30,564 nucleotides of DNA from Deltaproteobacteria bacterium UBA6601 (GCA_002433485.1 DJIF01000068.1:28142-58705); one strand, 5' to 3'; positions 1 through 8,367 are shown, numbered from the stretch's first letter. Notes: generated from the sequence alone by a model not told the origin. Made by a program: numbers and translations.

Positions 1-2
1 GT

Positions 3-863
3 GCGACCCGAGGCAGGAGTCTTTCGCCTCAACCGGACAAGGAGTGGGCGCTTCGCCAGGTGGCCGATGTAGAGCAACTCTATCTGGAGCGGGTCCCCTT
101 GTTGCGGCGCCTTGAGCGGGAGGCTGAGCAACAGGTTGCTTCACCACCGGCGCTCGCCCCGGTGGGCATGGATGGACGCCCCCAACAGGATCTAAGCCGT
201 GACCCAGAGGCCATTCAAGGCGGGTTGGCTGAGGCTCGGTTGGTTCGACGCGCTGCTCTAGATGCGACCACAGAAATGCAGCTCTCAGCTCACCTGGCTG
301 TGGGCAGTCTGGTGCTGGTAGACCCGCGTTTGGATGAGGACCTCTGGGTCGAACAACGCTTGGCTACCTTTCACGGTGCCCGCATCGCTGAACTCAGCGC
401 TGCCTTGCGAGCCAGAGAGCCGGCACCCGCCAATGAGCAGTATGGCGGCCAGGACCTGTGCATCTCCTGTCATGCTGAAGAGGTCGCCCAGTGGGCCCGA
501 GGTCCTCACGCTAAGGCCTGGTTACACCTCAGCCAGCGGGGCGAGACTCGCAATTCAAGCTGTCTTGCTTGCCACACTACCGGCTTTGGTGAGCCCGGCG
601 GATTTCTGGATGCGGCCGTCGATGATCGTCTGCTCAACGTTCAGTGCGAGGCCTGTCACGGGCCGATGCGACTGCATGCTCAGCAAGCGCAGCGGGTGGG
701 TGTCCGGCCTAGCGGGGGGGTCCCTGTCACTGTCCAGACCTGTCGTCGTTGTCACGACTCGGAAAACAGTCCGAATTTTGACTGTGAACGCTACCTGGGT
801 GCCATCGGGCACGGGCCTGGTGCGCCTCAAGGAAAGGGCTGGGGCTCTGGTGTCTGTCCTTGA
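3..863 (+). CDS. Multiheme c-type cytochrome (cytochrome c554-like), 5'-truncated by window edge
   Basis: The frame is open from base 3 without a stop, so the gene begins left of the window; the GTG at 60 is only an internal codon. Counted from that codon, four CxxCH heme-binding motifs are visible: CISCH (134-138), CLACH (168-172), CEACH (196-200) and CRRCH (228-232). The pattern of an 'HAxAW' stretch after the first motif, 'TTGFGEPGGF' after the second, 'VQCEACHGP', and a final 'ENSPNFD' is what I know from cytochrome c554-type domains, which are often the C-terminal part of longer periplasmic proteins. Hemes would be attached in the periplasm and the protein would transfer electrons. The partner enzyme or N-terminal domain cannot be seen. 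The gene stops 7 nt from the convergent TPR gene. The family call is firm; the specific function is unknown. Confidence 0.85.
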   Translation, partial: ATRGRSLSPQPDKEWALRQVADVEQLYLERVPLLRRLEREAEQQVASPPALAPVGMDGRPQQDLSRDPEAIQGGLAEARLVRRAALDATTEMQLSAHLAVGSLVLVDPRLDEDLWVEQRLATFHGARIAELSAALRAREPAPANEQYGGQDLCISCHAEEVAQWARGPHAKAWLHLSQRGETRNSSCLACHTTGFGEPGGFLDAAVDDRLLNVQCEACHGPMRLHAQQAQRVGVRPSGGVPVTVQTCRRCHDSENSPNFDCERYLGAIGHGPGAPQGKGWGSGVCP

Positions 864-870
864 GTGATGC

Positions 871-2952
871 TCAGGTGAAGCCGCGCAGAAAGCGCTCGAC
901 TTCCTCGCGGGCTAACAGGTTAACGCAGGTGTCGAGGCAGCCGTTGCACAGCAGTAGGTCTTTGACTCGGTACATTCCCTGGACTTCAAAGACTGAGGAT
1001 GAACAGAACGAGCAGACCTGCTGCTCTGAGTCCGAGGTGCTCAGTTCGTCGCGCTGCTGGTGGATGTGGGAGATGCACAGGTTGCAGAGATAGACCCGGT
1101 TGCCACTCATCAGACGGTCGACATCGTGCTTGCTCCGTCCGCACAGGCTGCAGTCTTCATGGGCAGGAGGTCGCTGGTTGCGTTGAGGTCGCTGGCGATG
1201 AAGGTCCTCGAAGTCAATGATCTTGTCCTGCTGCTCGCTGCGCGAGAGGCCTAGTCGGATCAGGTCGTTGAGTCGCTGAGCGTGTGGCTCTGGCAGTGAC
1301 TCGGCCTCCTCGCGTAGCATTCGGATGGCGCGCTGGTTGCCATAGAACAGCAGCGCTATGGCTGCAGAAGCACGCAATTCGCGTTGTTGGCTGTCAATAA
1401 AGTCGGAGAGGAAGTCCTCAGCAGTCGCGGTACCTTTGACAGCAAGGGCGAGCAGCAGATAGGCCCGGTACTCGCGCAGTTCAGCACGGACTTCTTCAAG
1501 GGCCTGGGAGTAGGCGGTCAGATCATCGCCCACCGGACCGCGGAGCTGCACTCGTCGCTTGAGGTCCTCCTCACTGATCATGAAGGCACTGGTGATGGCC
1601 TCCTCAGGTACGTATTGACTGAGTAAGAGCAGGGTGCGTCCGAGTTTGCGGGAGAACCAGCGCGGCGCGTCGTCGAGCTGATCCAGCAACTGCTCGACCT
1701 GATGTCTCCGGCTCAGCTCATAGAGCTGCTCCCACATCTGGAAACGAAGTGAGTCGGTTTGTACCTTCTCGGTGATTTCAGCCAGGGTTTCAAATGCTGT
1801 AGCTCCGATCTCATCGATCTGCGCAAGAAGGACGTCAATTCGACGCCGACAGCGCCCCCGGGAACCCTGGTAAAAGCGTCTCCCCCCGTCGAAGCTGCTG
1901 TGCGCTTCAAAGCGCTCAATTTCGCTGCGGAGCTGCCCAAACAGCCAGCCGAAATCCCCCCGAAGGTAGTAGGTCTTGACCAGTTCTACGTAGGCCGGGA
2001 AGTAGTCGCACTCCTCGACCAGAATGCTCTCGAAGCGGTCGGCAGCATGGTCGAAGAGCCGCTCATCCAGATCGATACAGCCAAGGGAGAACCGGGCCAG
2101 TAGGTTGTCCTGGTCGATGAGAAGCGCTTGCTCACAGGCATCTCTTGCCCGCTGCCACTCTCCCTGCTCGAGGTAGGCCAGGCCGATCTTGGAGTAGCAA
2201 AGTGGTGAGTCCGGGCGCTCCTTGAGGTACTCACGAAAGTGGTGAATAGAGCTGGTGTATCTGCCCATGGAGAACTGGGTCAGACCGAGAAAATAGTTGG
2301 CGGTTACGCAGTGTTCTGGATGCTGCAAGAGTCGGTTGAAGAAGCGGCGTGCATAGCTGTACTTGCGGGTATAGAGGAACAGCTCGCCCAGGTCCTGGTA
2401 GATGTTGCCCAGGAAGCTGTCGAAGGGGCCCAGCCGAAGGGCCGTCACCAGGTGGTAGATGGCCCGGTCCATGAGCTCCTCTTTGCCCTTAAAGCCCTCG
2501 CTCTTGGCGTTGAGAAGCAGGGTGCCGCCCAGGTTGTAGTGACCTTGCCAGAGATCAGGGTCGATCTGCGTCGCACGGGTAAATGCCTCAATGGCTCGGC
2601 TTCGGTTACCTTTCTGCTTGTGGAGGTTGCCGAGGCCTACGTGGGCCAGAGCATCTTCCGGCTCTTGTTGAAGGGCATTCTGGTAGTGGCTCTCTGCCAA
2701 CTCGAAGTCGCCCAGTCCGTAGGCAGCGTTGGCCAGCAGATTGAAGGCCCGCGCTGATGCGCCAAAGGAGTCCAGAGCAGCGCTGGCCAGCTCCATGCCC
2801 TGCCGAAAGCAGTCTCCGTTGTCGCCGAAGTAATAACCTTTTTGAAACCAGGCCTCGGCCAGGTCCAGCAGAACCGCTTCATTGGGCTCCTGGTGTTGGA
2901 GTCGCTGCTGAAGTCGATCGATCTTCCAGTCGTGGCGCTGTTCCGAATCCAT
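871..2952 (-). CDS. TPR-repeat protein with tandem ClpX-type C4 zinc-binding domains
   Basis: The frame is open to 3174, but I choose ATG at 2952 (693 aa): it has an AAGGA just upstream and avoids running into the divergent gene at 3055. There is no signal peptide, so the protein is probably cytoplasmic. Residues about 10-330 are tetratricopeptide repeats (for example 'ALAHVGLGNLHKQKGN' and 'GHYNLGGTLL'). About 340-560 is helical with a HEAT-like segment ('ELRASAAIALLFYGNQRA'). The C-terminus carries two C-x2-C-x18-C-x2-C units: C601/C604/C623/C626 and C647/C650/C669/C672. This spacing, and text such as 'CSLCGRSKHDVDRLMSG', match the N-terminal zinc-binding domain of ClpX, which forms dimers and binds adaptors and substrates. 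No AAA+ ATPase motif is present, so this is not ClpX. I infer a scaffold or adaptor role; no specific partner can be named. Confidence 0.85.
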   Translation of the reverse strand: MDSEQRHDWKIDRLQQRLQHQEPNEAVLLDLAEAWFQKGYYFGDNGDCFRQGMELASAALDSFGASARAFNLLANAAYGLGDFELAESHYQNALQQEPEDALAHVGLGNLHKQKGNRSRAIEAFTRATQIDPDLWQGHYNLGGTLLLNAKSEGFKGKEELMDRAIYHLVTALRLGPFDSFLGNIYQDLGELFLYTRKYSYARRFFNRLLQHPEHCVTANYFLGLTQFSMGRYTSSIHHFREYLKERPDSPLCYSKIGLAYLEQGEWQRARDACEQALLIDQDNLLARFSLGCIDLDERLFDHAADRFESILVEECDYFPAYVELVKTYYLRGDFGWLFGQLRSEIERFEAHSSFDGGRRFYQGSRGRCRRRIDVLLAQIDEIGATAFETLAEITEKVQTDSLRFQMWEQLYELSRRHQVEQLLDQLDDAPRWFSRKLGRTLLLLSQYVPEEAITSAFMISEEDLKRRVQLRGPVGDDLTAYSQALEEVRAELREYRAYLLLALAVKGTATAEDFLSDFIDSQQRELRASAAIALLFYGNQRAIRMLREEAESLPEPHAQRLNDLIRLGLSRSEQQDKIIDFEDLHRQRPQRNQRPPAHEDCSLCGRSKHDVDRLMSGNRVYLCNLCISHIHQQRDELSTSDSEQQVCSFCSSSVFEVQGMYRVKDLLLCNGCLDTCVNLLAREEVERFLRGFT

Positions 2953-3054
2953 GGGTCCTTGAGGCCAGTGTAAACCATGCGCTGCCGGTGGGGCCTGCAC
3001 CGTGTTAGCCTGCCCCAGATCTGGCGCCCTGCAGACCTCTGCCACTGAGGATTC

Positions 3055-4443
3055 ATGACACGTTATCGACCGCTCCTCACCGGCCTCGTTCTGATCGCCG
3101 GCCTGCTCGCACCAAGCATGCTGCTGGCGCACGGCGATCAGCACGATCCTGACCTCGTCTTTAACGTAAATCACGTTCGCTATGACGTCAGCGGGACAGG
3201 GCTCTCTGTTGTTTCCAGCCCAGAGACCCTGGCTCTGTTGCGCGGCGGTGGTGGCTTAAAGTTTTATGTCGCTGATCGACCCTTTGTTTTGTACGACAAT
3301 CGGGGCGATGAAGCTGAGCAGTGGGCGGTGGTCATGCAGTCGATGGTCGGCTTGGACCTTCACGGAGCCATTGGCTTTGGTCCCATTGAGCTGGGACTGC
3401 ATCTGCCGGTGGTGCCGGTCACCGTATGGGGTAGTGATCCTACCGGTGGCGATTTTCCGGTTCCCGATAGTGATTCGGCGGGGGTCGGTGACCTGACTTT
3501 GCTGCCTAAGGTGCGGATTCTTGATCCTGCTAAGGGCCCCTTTGGCCTGGGTATCAGTTTGCCGGTGTCCTTTCCTACGGGAGCAGGGAGCCCTTTCCTG
3601 AGCGAGGGCGGAGTCAGCTTTGCTGTGGATGTGCTTGCTGAGTTGAGGTTGAAGCGCTTTCGGGCGCTGGTGAACATCGCTCCGCTTCATCTCCGCCCCC
3701 GGCTTGAGTACGGCGGGTTCGTGCGCCAGTTTGGCATGAGCTGGAAGGCTGGCCTTGAGGTGACTGCGCTGACGAGTCTTGCGCTTCGTGCTGAGGTTTG
3801 GGGGACGCTCGGCTACCAGGGCGAGCACAGCAGGACTACTGCTGAGTGGGCGGTCTCAGTTGCCTTGCGTCCCTCTCAGATAGTCAGTCTAGAGTTGGGT
3901 GCAGGTAGCGGCCTCGGAGGACTTGGTACTCCGGTCCTGCGAGCCTTTGCCGGGGTTCGGTTTACCGCCCCGGATCGCAGCGACCGAGATGGTGACCAGT
4001 GGGTGGACTCAGAGGATCAGTGTCCCGATGATCCCGAGGATTTCGACGGCTGGGATGACGATGATGGCTGTCCCGATCTGGACAACGATGCCGATGGTAT
4101 CCCTGATGCTTCGGACGCCTGTCCGCTCAATGCTGAGAATCTTGGGGTTGGGGATGACAGTGATGGCTGTCCCGATCTTGAACCCGTGCAGGCAACCGAG
4201 CCAGCCGAGGCGCAGCCCAATGAGATCCAGGCAGACGATGGTTTAGGGTCTCAAGTACCGCCTGAGCAGACTGCGGTGGACGAGGGGGCCGAGGAAGTGG
4301 ATGAGACCGAGGCAGAACAAGCAGACGAGCAAGAAACTCGTGCTCTGCTTGATGCAGTCGAATCGGAAGCGCCGGTCGCCGATCAGGAGCAGGACGAGCA
4401 GAGCCAGGATGGTGAGACCCCAGCCCAACCGGGAGATGAGTAG
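3055..4443 (+). CDS. Secreted/outer-membrane protein with thrombospondin type 3 repeats and acidic tail
   Basis: The 462-aa protein starts at an ATG preceded by GAGG, with a signal peptide over residues 1-25 (cleavage near 'MLLA|HGDQ'). Residues about 30-305 have the alternating hydrophobic/polar pattern of an outer-membrane beta-barrel ('FGLGISLPVSFPTGAGSPF', 'VSLELGAGSGLGG'). Residues about 309-375 are Ca-binding thrombospondin type 3 repeats ('DRDGDQWVDSEDQCPDDPED', 'DNDADGIPDASDACP'). In many myxobacterial relatives such repeats lead into an OmpA-like peptidoglycan-binding domain; here they lead instead into about 85 residues rich in Glu, Asp, Gln and Pro with no recognisable domain. The stop codon directly abuts the ATG of the next gene, indicating translational coupling. 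The surface or periplasmic location is inferred; the substrate is unknown. Confidence 0.8.
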   Translation: MTRYRPLLTGLVLIAGLLAPSMLLAHGDQHDPDLVFNVNHVRYDVSGTGLSVVSSPETLALLRGGGGLKFYVADRPFVLYDNRGDEAEQWAVVMQSMVGLDLHGAIGFGPIELGLHLPVVPVTVWGSDPTGGDFPVPDSDSAGVGDLTLLPKVRILDPAKGPFGLGISLPVSFPTGAGSPFLSEGGVSFAVDVLAELRLKRFRALVNIAPLHLRPRLEYGGFVRQFGMSWKAGLEVTALTSLALRAEVWGTLGYQGEHSRTTAEWAVSVALRPSQIVSLELGAGSGLGGLGTPVLRAFAGVRFTAPDRSDRDGDQWVDSEDQCPDDPEDFDGWDDDDGCPDLDNDADGIPDASDACPLNAENLGVGDDSDGCPDLEPVQATEPAEAQPNEIQADDGLGSQVPPEQTAVDEGAEEVDETEAEQADEQETRALLDAVESEAPVADQEQDEQSQDGETPAQPGDE

Positions 4444-4764
4444 ATGGAACTGATTCGAGACCACCAGAGGCTGCTATGGCTCCTGAGTCTGGCCCTTGTC
4501 CCCATCTTGCTGTTCGCCGCTGCCGAGCAGGCTTTTGCTGATGATGATGATGACTCAGCCGCCGCTGACGAAGATGACAGTGCTGGCGATGATGACGATA
4601 GCGCTCAAGATCTCGGCGAGGATCTGGCCGAGGTCCCTTTTGAGAATCGGGAACTGGGTGGCGGCTGTAGCTGCGCCCTGAGCGTTGGGTCTAAGGGAGT
4701 CAGTTTGCTGCCGCTGACCTTGCTGCTGCCTGCTTTGCTTCGTTCTCGTCGACGACCGCTCTGA
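4444..4764 (+). CDS. Small exported protein: signal peptide, DDDDSA repeat, C-terminal sorting-like tag
   Basis: The 106-aa ORF begins on the base after the previous stop, with GGAG 8 nt upstream inside the preceding gene. Residues 1-32 are a signal peptide ending 'AFA'. Residues 33-54 are a D/S/A low-complexity repeat (units of 'DDDDSA' type). Residues 72-106 look like a C-terminal processing tag: 'GGGCSCALS', a hydrophobic stretch around 'SLLPLTLLLPALL', then 'RSRRRPL'. The Cys/Gly motif, helix and Arg cluster resemble MYXO-CTERM signals, which anchor proteins for cleavage and surface delivery. About 17 residues ('QDLGEDLAEVPFENREL') are all that lies between repeat and tag, so nothing resembles a catalytic domain. 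It could be a surface-anchored acidic peptide. Operon position between an outer-membrane-type protein and a large membrane protein supports it being real. Confidence 0.75.
   Translation: MELIRDHQRLLWLLSLALVPILLFAAAEQAFADDDDDSAAADEDDSAGDDDDSAQDLGEDLAEVPFENRELGGGCSCALSVGSKGVSLLPLTLLLPALLRSRRRPL
4540..4605 (+). repeat. Asp/Ser/Ala codon repeat (DDDDSA-type linker)
   Basis: Imperfect tandem units built on GAT/GAC runs followed by Ser-Ala codons, immediately after the signal peptide of the 106-aa protein. The mixed GAT/GAC usage argues that the amino-acid composition, rather than the DNA repeat itself, is being kept. Confidence 0.8.
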
Positions 4765-4786
4765 GGCGGAGCGCTGAGAGACGCGC

Positions 4787-7402
4787 GTGATGAGCGGCTG
4801 GCGGGCGCATTCCTTCCTTTCCGTCCTGGTCCTGTTCTTTGTCTCGGGCGCAACCGGGCTGTTGTATGAGCTGCTGTGGATGCGCCGCCTCAGTCTGGTC
4901 TTCGGTGCAACCCAGCTGGCGGTCGCTACGGTGCTGGCCGCCTTTATGCTGGGGCTTGCCGCTGGTGCAGCGCTAAGTGGTCGCATTGCCGACCGAGGGG
5001 TCCGCCCCTTGCTTCTGTATGGAGGTCTCGAGCTCTTTATTGGAGGCTACGCACTGGGATTTCCCTGGTGGTTGGAACTGGCGACCTCCTGCTACCAGTT
5101 GTTGTTTTCCCAGGGGGATCCAGGGCGGTTCTGGTGGTTTCAGGGCTTTCATATGCTGTTGATGATCGCCCTGCTGCTGCTGCCCGCCGCAGCGATGGGG
5201 GCGACCTTTCCGCTGCTTGCTCGGTTGGTTAGCCAGCGGCTGTCCTGGGTCGGGCGGAGGGCGGGGCTGCTTTACGGCTGCAACACCGCTGGGGCGGTGC
5301 TGGGAACCGCACTGACCGGGATGGTGTTGCTTCCGGCCGTGGGCCTGAGGGCCACAGAGGTCGGCGCCGCCATTGCCAACATCGCAGTGGGCCTGGTTGC
5401 CTTGTGGTGGAGCCGCGGAAGTGTGGATCTTGATGTGGGTCTGGAGAATGACCTGCAATTACACCGAGAGCAGGCAGATCTGCTTGACCTCAGCCCAGAT
5501 CCTCATCAGGAGCCCGTTGAACGGGGGCGGCTGCGGTCGGTCTTGCTCGTGACGCTGGCGCTCTCGGGCGCTTGCGCCATGGTCTATGAGGTCGCCTGGA
5601 CTCGCTTTTTGACATTGATCCTCGGCTCTTCGGTGTATGCATTTACGCTGATGCTTTCGGCCTTTCTGCTGGGAACTTCGCTCGGCGCGGTGGCGGCCTC
5701 GGGCCAGGTTGCGCGACCTGGGGTCAGGCCGCTGCGGTGGATGGTCTTTGCCCTGATCGGGGCGGCACTTTCGGCCTGGGGCACCCACTACCTGTTTCGC
5801 TTTATGCCTTTCTGGTACGTGGATTTGTTCGCACTGGTAGACGGTGATCCGCTGCTGTTGTTGTTGGTCCACGGCCTTCTCGCCGTGGCTGTGATGGTCC
5901 CCACCACCTTTTGTCTTGGGGCTCTCTTTCCGCTGGCTCTGCAGTTGCTTGCCGGTGATGCTGAGCAGGTAGGTGTGGATGTTTCACGGTTGTATGTGTT
6001 CAACACCCTGGGAGCGGTGGCCGGGGCCCTTCTGACCGGCTTTGTCCTTATTCCAACGGTAGGCATCAAGGGCAGTCTGTCGCTGGCAGTGGCTCTCAGC
6101 TTTGGGCTCGCTACGGTACTGGTTTTAGGCGGAAGGATGGACACTGCCATCTTTCGCTTGGCTCGTTGGGGGTTGCCGATCCTGGTCGTCCTGGCCTTAT
6201 TCATGCAGCCTCGTTGGGACCCGTTGTTGATGAGTGCAGGGATGTACAAATACGTCAGCGACCTGTCCGACTACAGTCATGAGGCGGTCCGGAACTACGC
6301 GATCTCTGACTACGACCTCCTGTATTACGCTGAGGGCATCGCCAGCGTCGTTACTGTGGCGAGGTCGAGGGGCAGCGGCAATATCTGGCTGGCCAATAAC
6401 GGCAAGGTCGACGCCAGCACCCAGCAGGATCTTCGAACCCAGATTCTGCTCGCGCACCTGCCCTTCGTCCTGCGGCAGGGAGCCAGGGATGCCTTGGTGG
6501 TGGGCTTGGCCTCTGGCATTACTGCGGGCTCGGTCGCCTTGCAGCCCGAACTCGACCGGATCGATGTCCTTGAGATCGAGCCCAAAGTACTTGAGGCCTC
6601 TCATTTTTTTGATGAGTTCAATGGCAGGCCACTTGAGGACCCGCGGGTGCGGGCCATCGCCAATGACGCTCGCAATCACCTGCACCGGCGAGTGGACCTC
6701 TACGACGTCATCATTAATGAACCCAGCAATCCCTGGATCAGTGGGGTTTCGAACCTCTTCACCCGCGACTTTATGAGCCTCGGTAAGGAACGTCTCCGCC
6801 AGGGGGGTGTCTTTGTTCAGTGGACCCACAGTTATGGGATGGCCGGTGATGACCTGAAGAGCGTTGTGCGCACCTTTGCTGAGGTATGGGAGCACGTGCT
6901 CGTGGTGTCCACCATCGAGGACGCTGATGTCATTATGCTGGGCTCATCGGAGCCTTTTGAGCTGAGTGAGGATCTGGTCCGTGCTTATCTTGATGAGCCG
7001 GTTTTTGCTGCAGATCTCGCCCGAGTGGGCCTTGCAGAGCCGCTGCAGCTGTTGGGCTTTGTGCTGATGGATAGAGTCGCGGCCTTGGCTTTTGCGGGTG
7101 ATGTGCCGGTCAACACCGATGACAATGCTCACCTTGAGTTCTCTGCACCTTTGTACCTGCACTATGCGACCCAGGAGAGCAATGCGCGGCTGCTGCAGGA
7201 AGCGCGCTCGCCTTTTTTCGGATTGGTCTCACAAGCGGCTGATGAGCGTGACTATCTACTGAATATGGCGGCTAGCTTTGAGAGCCGCCAGCGCTGGGAG
7301 GAGGCTAGGCGCTGCTATCTGGAGTGGCTTGCGCGAGACCCGCGCGATGAATTGTTTCGTCGTCTGCTGCTGGAGCTTGCCGAGAAGTCGGCTGTTCCTT
7401 AA
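4787..7402 (+). CDS. Polytopic membrane protein with spermidine-synthase-like domain
   Basis: The 871-aa ORF starts at GTG 4787 (an ATG follows directly at 4790), 22 nt after the previous stop. Two blocks of transmembrane helices (about residues 1-205 and 240-480), each beginning with a similar 'SGATGLLYELLWMRRL' / 'SGACAMVYEVAWTRFL' segment, suggest an internally duplicated transporter-like membrane region. A Rossmann methyltransferase-like domain follows, with 'LVVGLASGITAG' (about 570) and acidic 'VLEIEPKVLE'. The position equivalent to the catalytic Asp motif of SpeE reads 'INEPSNPWISG' (about 642), a variant I associate with membrane-fused members, so true aminopropyl transfer to polyamines is doubtful. 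Near the C-terminus are 'VNTDDNAHLEFS' (about 775) and a short helical repeat tail. The family call is firm; the substrate is unknown. Confidence 0.88.
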   Translation: MMSGWRAHSFLSVLVLFFVSGATGLLYELLWMRRLSLVFGATQLAVATVLAAFMLGLAAGAALSGRIADRGVRPLLLYGGLELFIGGYALGFPWWLELATSCYQLLFSQGDPGRFWWFQGFHMLLMIALLLLPAAAMGATFPLLARLVSQRLSWVGRRAGLLYGCNTAGAVLGTALTGMVLLPAVGLRATEVGAAIANIAVGLVALWWSRGSVDLDVGLENDLQLHREQADLLDLSPDPHQEPVERGRLRSVLLVTLALSGACAMVYEVAWTRFLTLILGSSVYAFTLMLSAFLLGTSLGAVAASGQVARPGVRPLRWMVFALIGAALSAWGTHYLFRFMPFWYVDLFALVDGDPLLLLLVHGLLAVAVMVPTTFCLGALFPLALQLLAGDAEQVGVDVSRLYVFNTLGAVAGALLTGFVLIPTVGIKGSLSLAVALSFGLATVLVLGGRMDTAIFRLARWGLPILVVLALFMQPRWDPLLMSAGMYKYVSDLSDYSHEAVRNYAISDYDLLYYAEGIASVVTVARSRGSGNIWLANNGKVDASTQQDLRTQILLAHLPFVLRQGARDALVVGLASGITAGSVALQPELDRIDVLEIEPKVLEASHFFDEFNGRPLEDPRVRAIANDARNHLHRRVDLYDVIINEPSNPWISGVSNLFTRDFMSLGKERLRQGGVFVQWTHSYGMAGDDLKSVVRTFAEVWEHVLVVSTIEDADVIMLGSSEPFELSEDLVRAYLDEPVFAADLARVGLAEPLQLLGFVLMDRVAALAFAGDVPVNTDDNAHLEFSAPLYLHYATQESNARLLQEARSPFFGLVSQAADERDYLLNMAASFESRQRWEEARRCYLEWLARDPRDELFRRLLLELAEKSAVP

Positions 7403-7415
7403 AGGGCTAGCCTGT

Positions 7416-8228
7416 TCAGGCGCGAACTTCTTCGTCGATTTCTTCTTCGTCCGCCTCGTCCATGGTGCCGAGGTAGTAGAAGTCGTTGGCTTTGCGCTTG
7501 CGGGTAAAGCTGAAGGCTTCTTCAACGAGGCCAGAGCCAATGTAGGTGCCGCCCATAAGGACCAGCAGCAGAGTGATGTCGTAAACCACCAGCACGGCCA
7601 CGACCGCCGCAGCGCCGACCGCAATCATGGAGATGCTGAGGGGCGAAAGGCGGAATTCCCGGAATGTCCGGAAGCCGACCGTGCTGATCATCAGGTAGGA
7701 GAGCATCAGAGTGAGCAGCAGCACAGAGATGTGTGAGTCCACCTCTGTGGCTCGGATCTTGGCGTGGTGGAGGACCAGAACCGCTACCATCCCGCCAGCG
7801 CAGGTGATGGTCAGTCCTTCAGTGTACTTGCTGGACTTTGGCTCCTGCCCTTGCTGGTGGGCGTCCATGTTGAAGCGAGCCAGCCGGAACACCCCGCAGA
7901 GGGTAAACAGGAAGGCTACGATCAGGCCACCCCGCCCGTAGGCCTCAAGGCCCCACTTAAAGAGCAATACCGCTGGGGCCACACCAAAGGAGACCACATC
8001 CACCAGGGAGTCGAGTTCGACGCCGAAGTCACTTTGAGTGTTGGTGAGGCGAGCGACCCGCCCATCGAGGCCGTCAAAAATTCCCGCGAAGATGATGAGC
8101 AGGGCAGCGGTGTAGAATGAGTCGGACTCGTGGGCCTCTGCTCCTGCCGAGACCATCACCGAGTACAGCCCGCAGAACAGGCTGGCGCTGGTGAATAGAT
8201 TTCCCGGCTTGAGAATGTGCTTCATCAT
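7416..8228 (-). CDS. pssA: CDP-diacylglycerol--serine O-phosphatidyltransferase
   Basis: This integral membrane enzyme transfers phosphatidyl from CDP-diacylglycerol to L-serine, the committed step to phosphatidylserine and phosphatidylethanolamine. The CDP-alcohol phosphotransferase signature is complete: D55-G56-x2-A59-R60-x8-G69-x3-D73-x3-D77 ('DGRVARLTNTQSDFGVELD'). About six to eight hydrophobic helices surround it, and the C-terminus is strongly acidic ('DEADEEEIDEEVRA'). The open frame reaches a TTG at 8234, but a GAGGGG motif sits too close to it and is well placed for the ATG at 8228 (or 8225), giving 270 aa. It is the last gene of a minus-strand run after aspartate kinase, separated by about 180 nt containing a plausible promoter. 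No phosphatidylserine decarboxylase is in view. Confidence 0.92.
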   Translation of the reverse strand: MMKHILKPGNLFTSASLFCGLYSVMVSAGAEAHESDSFYTAALLIIFAGIFDGLDGRVARLTNTQSDFGVELDSLVDVVSFGVAPAVLLFKWGLEAYGRGGLIVAFLFTLCGVFRLARFNMDAHQQGQEPKSSKYTEGLTITCAGGMVAVLVLHHAKIRATEVDSHISVLLLTLMLSYLMISTVGFRTFREFRLSPLSISMIAVGAAAVVAVLVVYDITLLLVLMGGTYIGSGLVEEAFSFTRKRKANDFYYLGTMDEADEEEIDEEVRA

Positions 8229-8276
8229 GGGCAAGGCCCCTCAGATCGATTCGACTCGTGATTGTGCTTTGTGGCC

Positions 8277-8305
8277 ATGATAGAGCAGAGCCGAAATGGC
8301 TCCAA
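8277..8305 (-). promoter_or_regulatory. Candidate sigma70-type promoter for pssA
   Basis: On the minus strand a TATCAT -10 (8277-8282) lies 17 nt downstream of a weak TTGGAG -35 (8300-8305). The -10 matches consensus at 5 of 6 positions and the -35 at 3 of 6. Transcription would begin about 45 nt before the pssA start codon. The position in the largest gap of this gene run supports it, but the -35 is poor. Confidence 0.35.
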
Positions 8306-8367
8306 GGCCTGCAATAGTCGGACGCGGCGCCGGATGCAAGGAGAAAGCGCGGTTGAGGATCGGGTCA

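Noticed and set aside
2953..3174. N-terminal extension of the TPR protein up to 3174
   Set aside because: It would overlap the divergent TSP3 gene and its signal peptide region; the extension has no TPR-like sequence and ATG 2952 has a ribosome binding site.
3256..3828. 190-codon minus-strand frame inside the TSP3 protein gene
   Set aside because: Shadow frame with Gln/His/Lys-rich non-globular composition; the plus-strand gene has a signal peptide and clear domains.
7410..7421. Perfect palindrome GCCTGTTCAGGC at the convergent stop of pssA
   Set aside because: The loop would be 2 nt and there is no U-tract on either strand, so it is not a credible terminator.
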